A stretch of DNA of 64,000 bases from Calliopsis andreniformis (taxonomy: Eukaryota; Arthropoda; Insecta; Hymenoptera; Andrenidae). A program made the translations under genes and the position numbers. Below the pieces are notes generated by a model. It did no database searches and was not told the origin of the DNA. It saw only the letters and a program-made list of their open reading frames with translations. Shown one piece after another: positions 63,380-64,000 of this stretch. Positions within the stretch are counted from its first letter, which is position 1; each line of letters opens with the position of its first letter. The DNA is taken from NCBI RefSeq assembly GCF_051401765.1, contig NW_027480593.1, forward strand, positions 124,001 to 188,000, given 5' to 3'.

Positions 63380-64000
63380 GATTGAGTATTCAGGATTGGA
63401 GATTGACGATTGAGGATTGAGGACCGAGGATTGAAGATTGAGTATTGAGGATTGAAGATTGAGGATTGAGGATTGAGGATTGAGGATTGAGGATTGAAGG
63501 TTGAGGATTGGGGACTGAGTGTTGAGGGATGAGCGATCAGAATTGATGCTTGTGGATAGTGATTTGAAGATTGCAGGTTGAGTATTGAGTATTGAAACCT
63601 GTGAATTGAGGATATTCTACTGAGGATTGAGGATTGACAACTGATTGTTGAGGACTGAGGGCTGAAGATTGAGGATTCAGGATTGAGGAACAAGGATTGA
63701 GGTTTGAGGACTGAGGATTGAGGATTGAGGATTGAGGATTGAGGGTTGAGGATAGAAGATTGAGGATTGGGTATTGAGGACTGAACATTCAGGATTGAGG
63801 ATTGTGTATTGAGGATTGAGGATTGAGGATTGAAAATTGAATATTGATGATTGAAGATTGAGGATCGAGGATTGAGTGTTGTGGATTGAGGACGAGGACT
63901 GAGTGTTGAGTATTGATGTTTGAGGTCTGAGGATTGAGGATTGAGGATTAAGAATTGAGGATTGAAGATTGAGAATTGAAGATTGAGGGGTGGGTGTTGA
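63380..64000. repeat. Partner of 59.2-59.83 kb, cut by the window end
   Basis: This carries the same GATCAG variant, CTGTGAATTGAGG core and GATCGAGGATTGAGTGTTGTGG downstream marker. Small differences include GATGCTTGTGG here against GATGTTTGTGG. The array continues past the window. Confidence 0.75.

Larger units (their letters stand above)
2549..63700. repeat. Box B family: about 150-190 bp diverged block with TGATGAGAATTGATGTTT and GAGGATATTC
   Basis: A second conserved block starts near TGATGAGAATTGATGTTT. It continues through GAAAACTGTGAATT and GAGGATATTCTA, then a GACAACTGATTGTTGAGG-like tail. Approximate starts include 2549, 3215, 3922, 4565, 4935, 5326, 5600, 9918, 10584, 15274, 15940, 18251, 18917, 19624, 30681, 31347, 32054, 43540, 48760, 49703, 51781, 53994, 56386, 57698, 59360, 60400, 63087 and 63534. 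More diverged copies lie near 53150, 55270 and 58980. Copies near 4194 and 5217 (and 19896, 20919) keep the left part but lack the GATATTC core. Spacing inside the block remains a multiple of 7, so it is made of mutated heptamers and not inserted DNA. Unlike box A it is frequent at both ends of the window. Confidence 0.85.
1..64000. repeat. Heptanucleotide satellite array, consensus GGATTGA, filling the window
   Basis: Every line of the window is built from the 7-bp unit GGATTGA, with point variants such as GTATTGA, AGATTGA, TGATTGA, GGATTGC and GGACTGA. The register is kept for long stretches, and it is broken mainly by recurrent 6-bp units (GAGGAT or GAGGAC). The + strand is rich in G, A and T and very poor in C. 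No segment longer than about 300 bases lacks the repeat, so there is no gene-bearing interval and every gene-free stretch is this satellite. The array runs off both ends of the window. Length, divergence and higher-order structure suggest eukaryotic satellite or heterochromatic DNA; the taxon and chromosomal position cannot be read from the sequence. No tRNA, rRNA, transposon end, CRISPR array or promoter was seen. Confidence 0.97.

Noticed and set aside
1..64000. Telomeric repeat array
   Set aside because: The unit is G/T-rich and 7 bp like some telomere repeats, but the array is heavily diverged, has kilobase-scale blocks and does not match a telomere motif I know. A subtelomeric position remains possible but is not shown.
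1..64000. CRISPR array or other repeat-spacer system
   Set aside because: There are no unique spacers of constant length between identical repeats. The material between boxes is the same heptamer, and there are no associated genes.
1..64000. Prokaryotic short tandemly repeated sequence, as known in cyanobacteria
   Set aside because: Those heptanucleotide tracts are short and lie between genes. A gene-free array of 64 kb with nested blocks fits eukaryotic satellite far better, although the taxon is unproven.

Overview
The whole 64 kb is one uninterrupted tandem array of a 7-bp unit. On the + strand the consensus is GGATTGA (rotations ATTGAGG, TTGAGGA); on the - strand it is TCAATCC. I found no stretch of ordinary unique sequence, no RNA gene, no recognisable transposon, no CRISPR array, and no coding region I would defend. 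An array this long and diverged, with layered higher-order structure, is typical of eukaryotic satellite DNA in heterochromatic, pericentromeric or subtelomeric blocks. Nothing in the window identifies the taxon. A prokaryotic source is possible in principle, but prokaryotic heptanucleotide repeats known to me are far shorter.

The - strand carries many long open frames, up to 567 codons at 57918-59621. These follow from the repeat arithmetic. The unit is 7 nt, which is not a multiple of 3, so all three - strand frames read the same heptapeptide cycle (S-S-I-L-N-P-Q). None of its codons is a stop. On the + strand the TGA in the unit falls in frame once every 21 nt in every frame, so that strand is closed. 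Starts and ends of the open frames are set by scattered point changes (CAT for a start; TTA, CTA or TCA for a stop).

Above the heptamer there is a second layer of recognisable diverged boxes. Box A centres on GAATTCAGGATATTC, with about 43 copies, nearly all left of 48.6 kb. Box B is a stretch of about 150-190 bp around TGATGAGAATTGATGTTT...GAGGATATTC. A CTAGG box occurs mostly right of 44 kb, and a GTACTGAAGCCTGACG box occurs only in the left half. These boxes keep the 7-nt register, so they are old diverged heptamers rather than insertions.

A third layer is segmental duplication at many scales: about 5.36 kb tandem (7049-17146), about 6 kb dispersed (1.3-7.65 kb against 16.9-23.35 kb, offset about 15.7 kb), about 4.7 kb (23.35-28.04 against 32.48-37.15 kb), 1.26 and 1.165 kb tandem (22-24.5 and 35.8-39.4 kb), 2.17 kb tandem (38.9-43.0 kb), 1.08 kb tandem (44.9-47.0 kb) and about 2.1-2.2 kb (51.8-55.7 kb, with a further copy at 57.7-59.1 kb). 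The right part (about 43-64 kb) uses a different set of blocks from the left part. Several junctions show how the array evolves, including a deletion between two direct repeats 223 bp apart and a 14-heptamer (98 bp) length difference between neighbouring units.

The window therefore documents satellite evolution by unequal exchange and local conversion, rather than a set of genes working together. All offsets come from reading shared landmarks by eye. Block edges are approximate to tens of bases unless stated.
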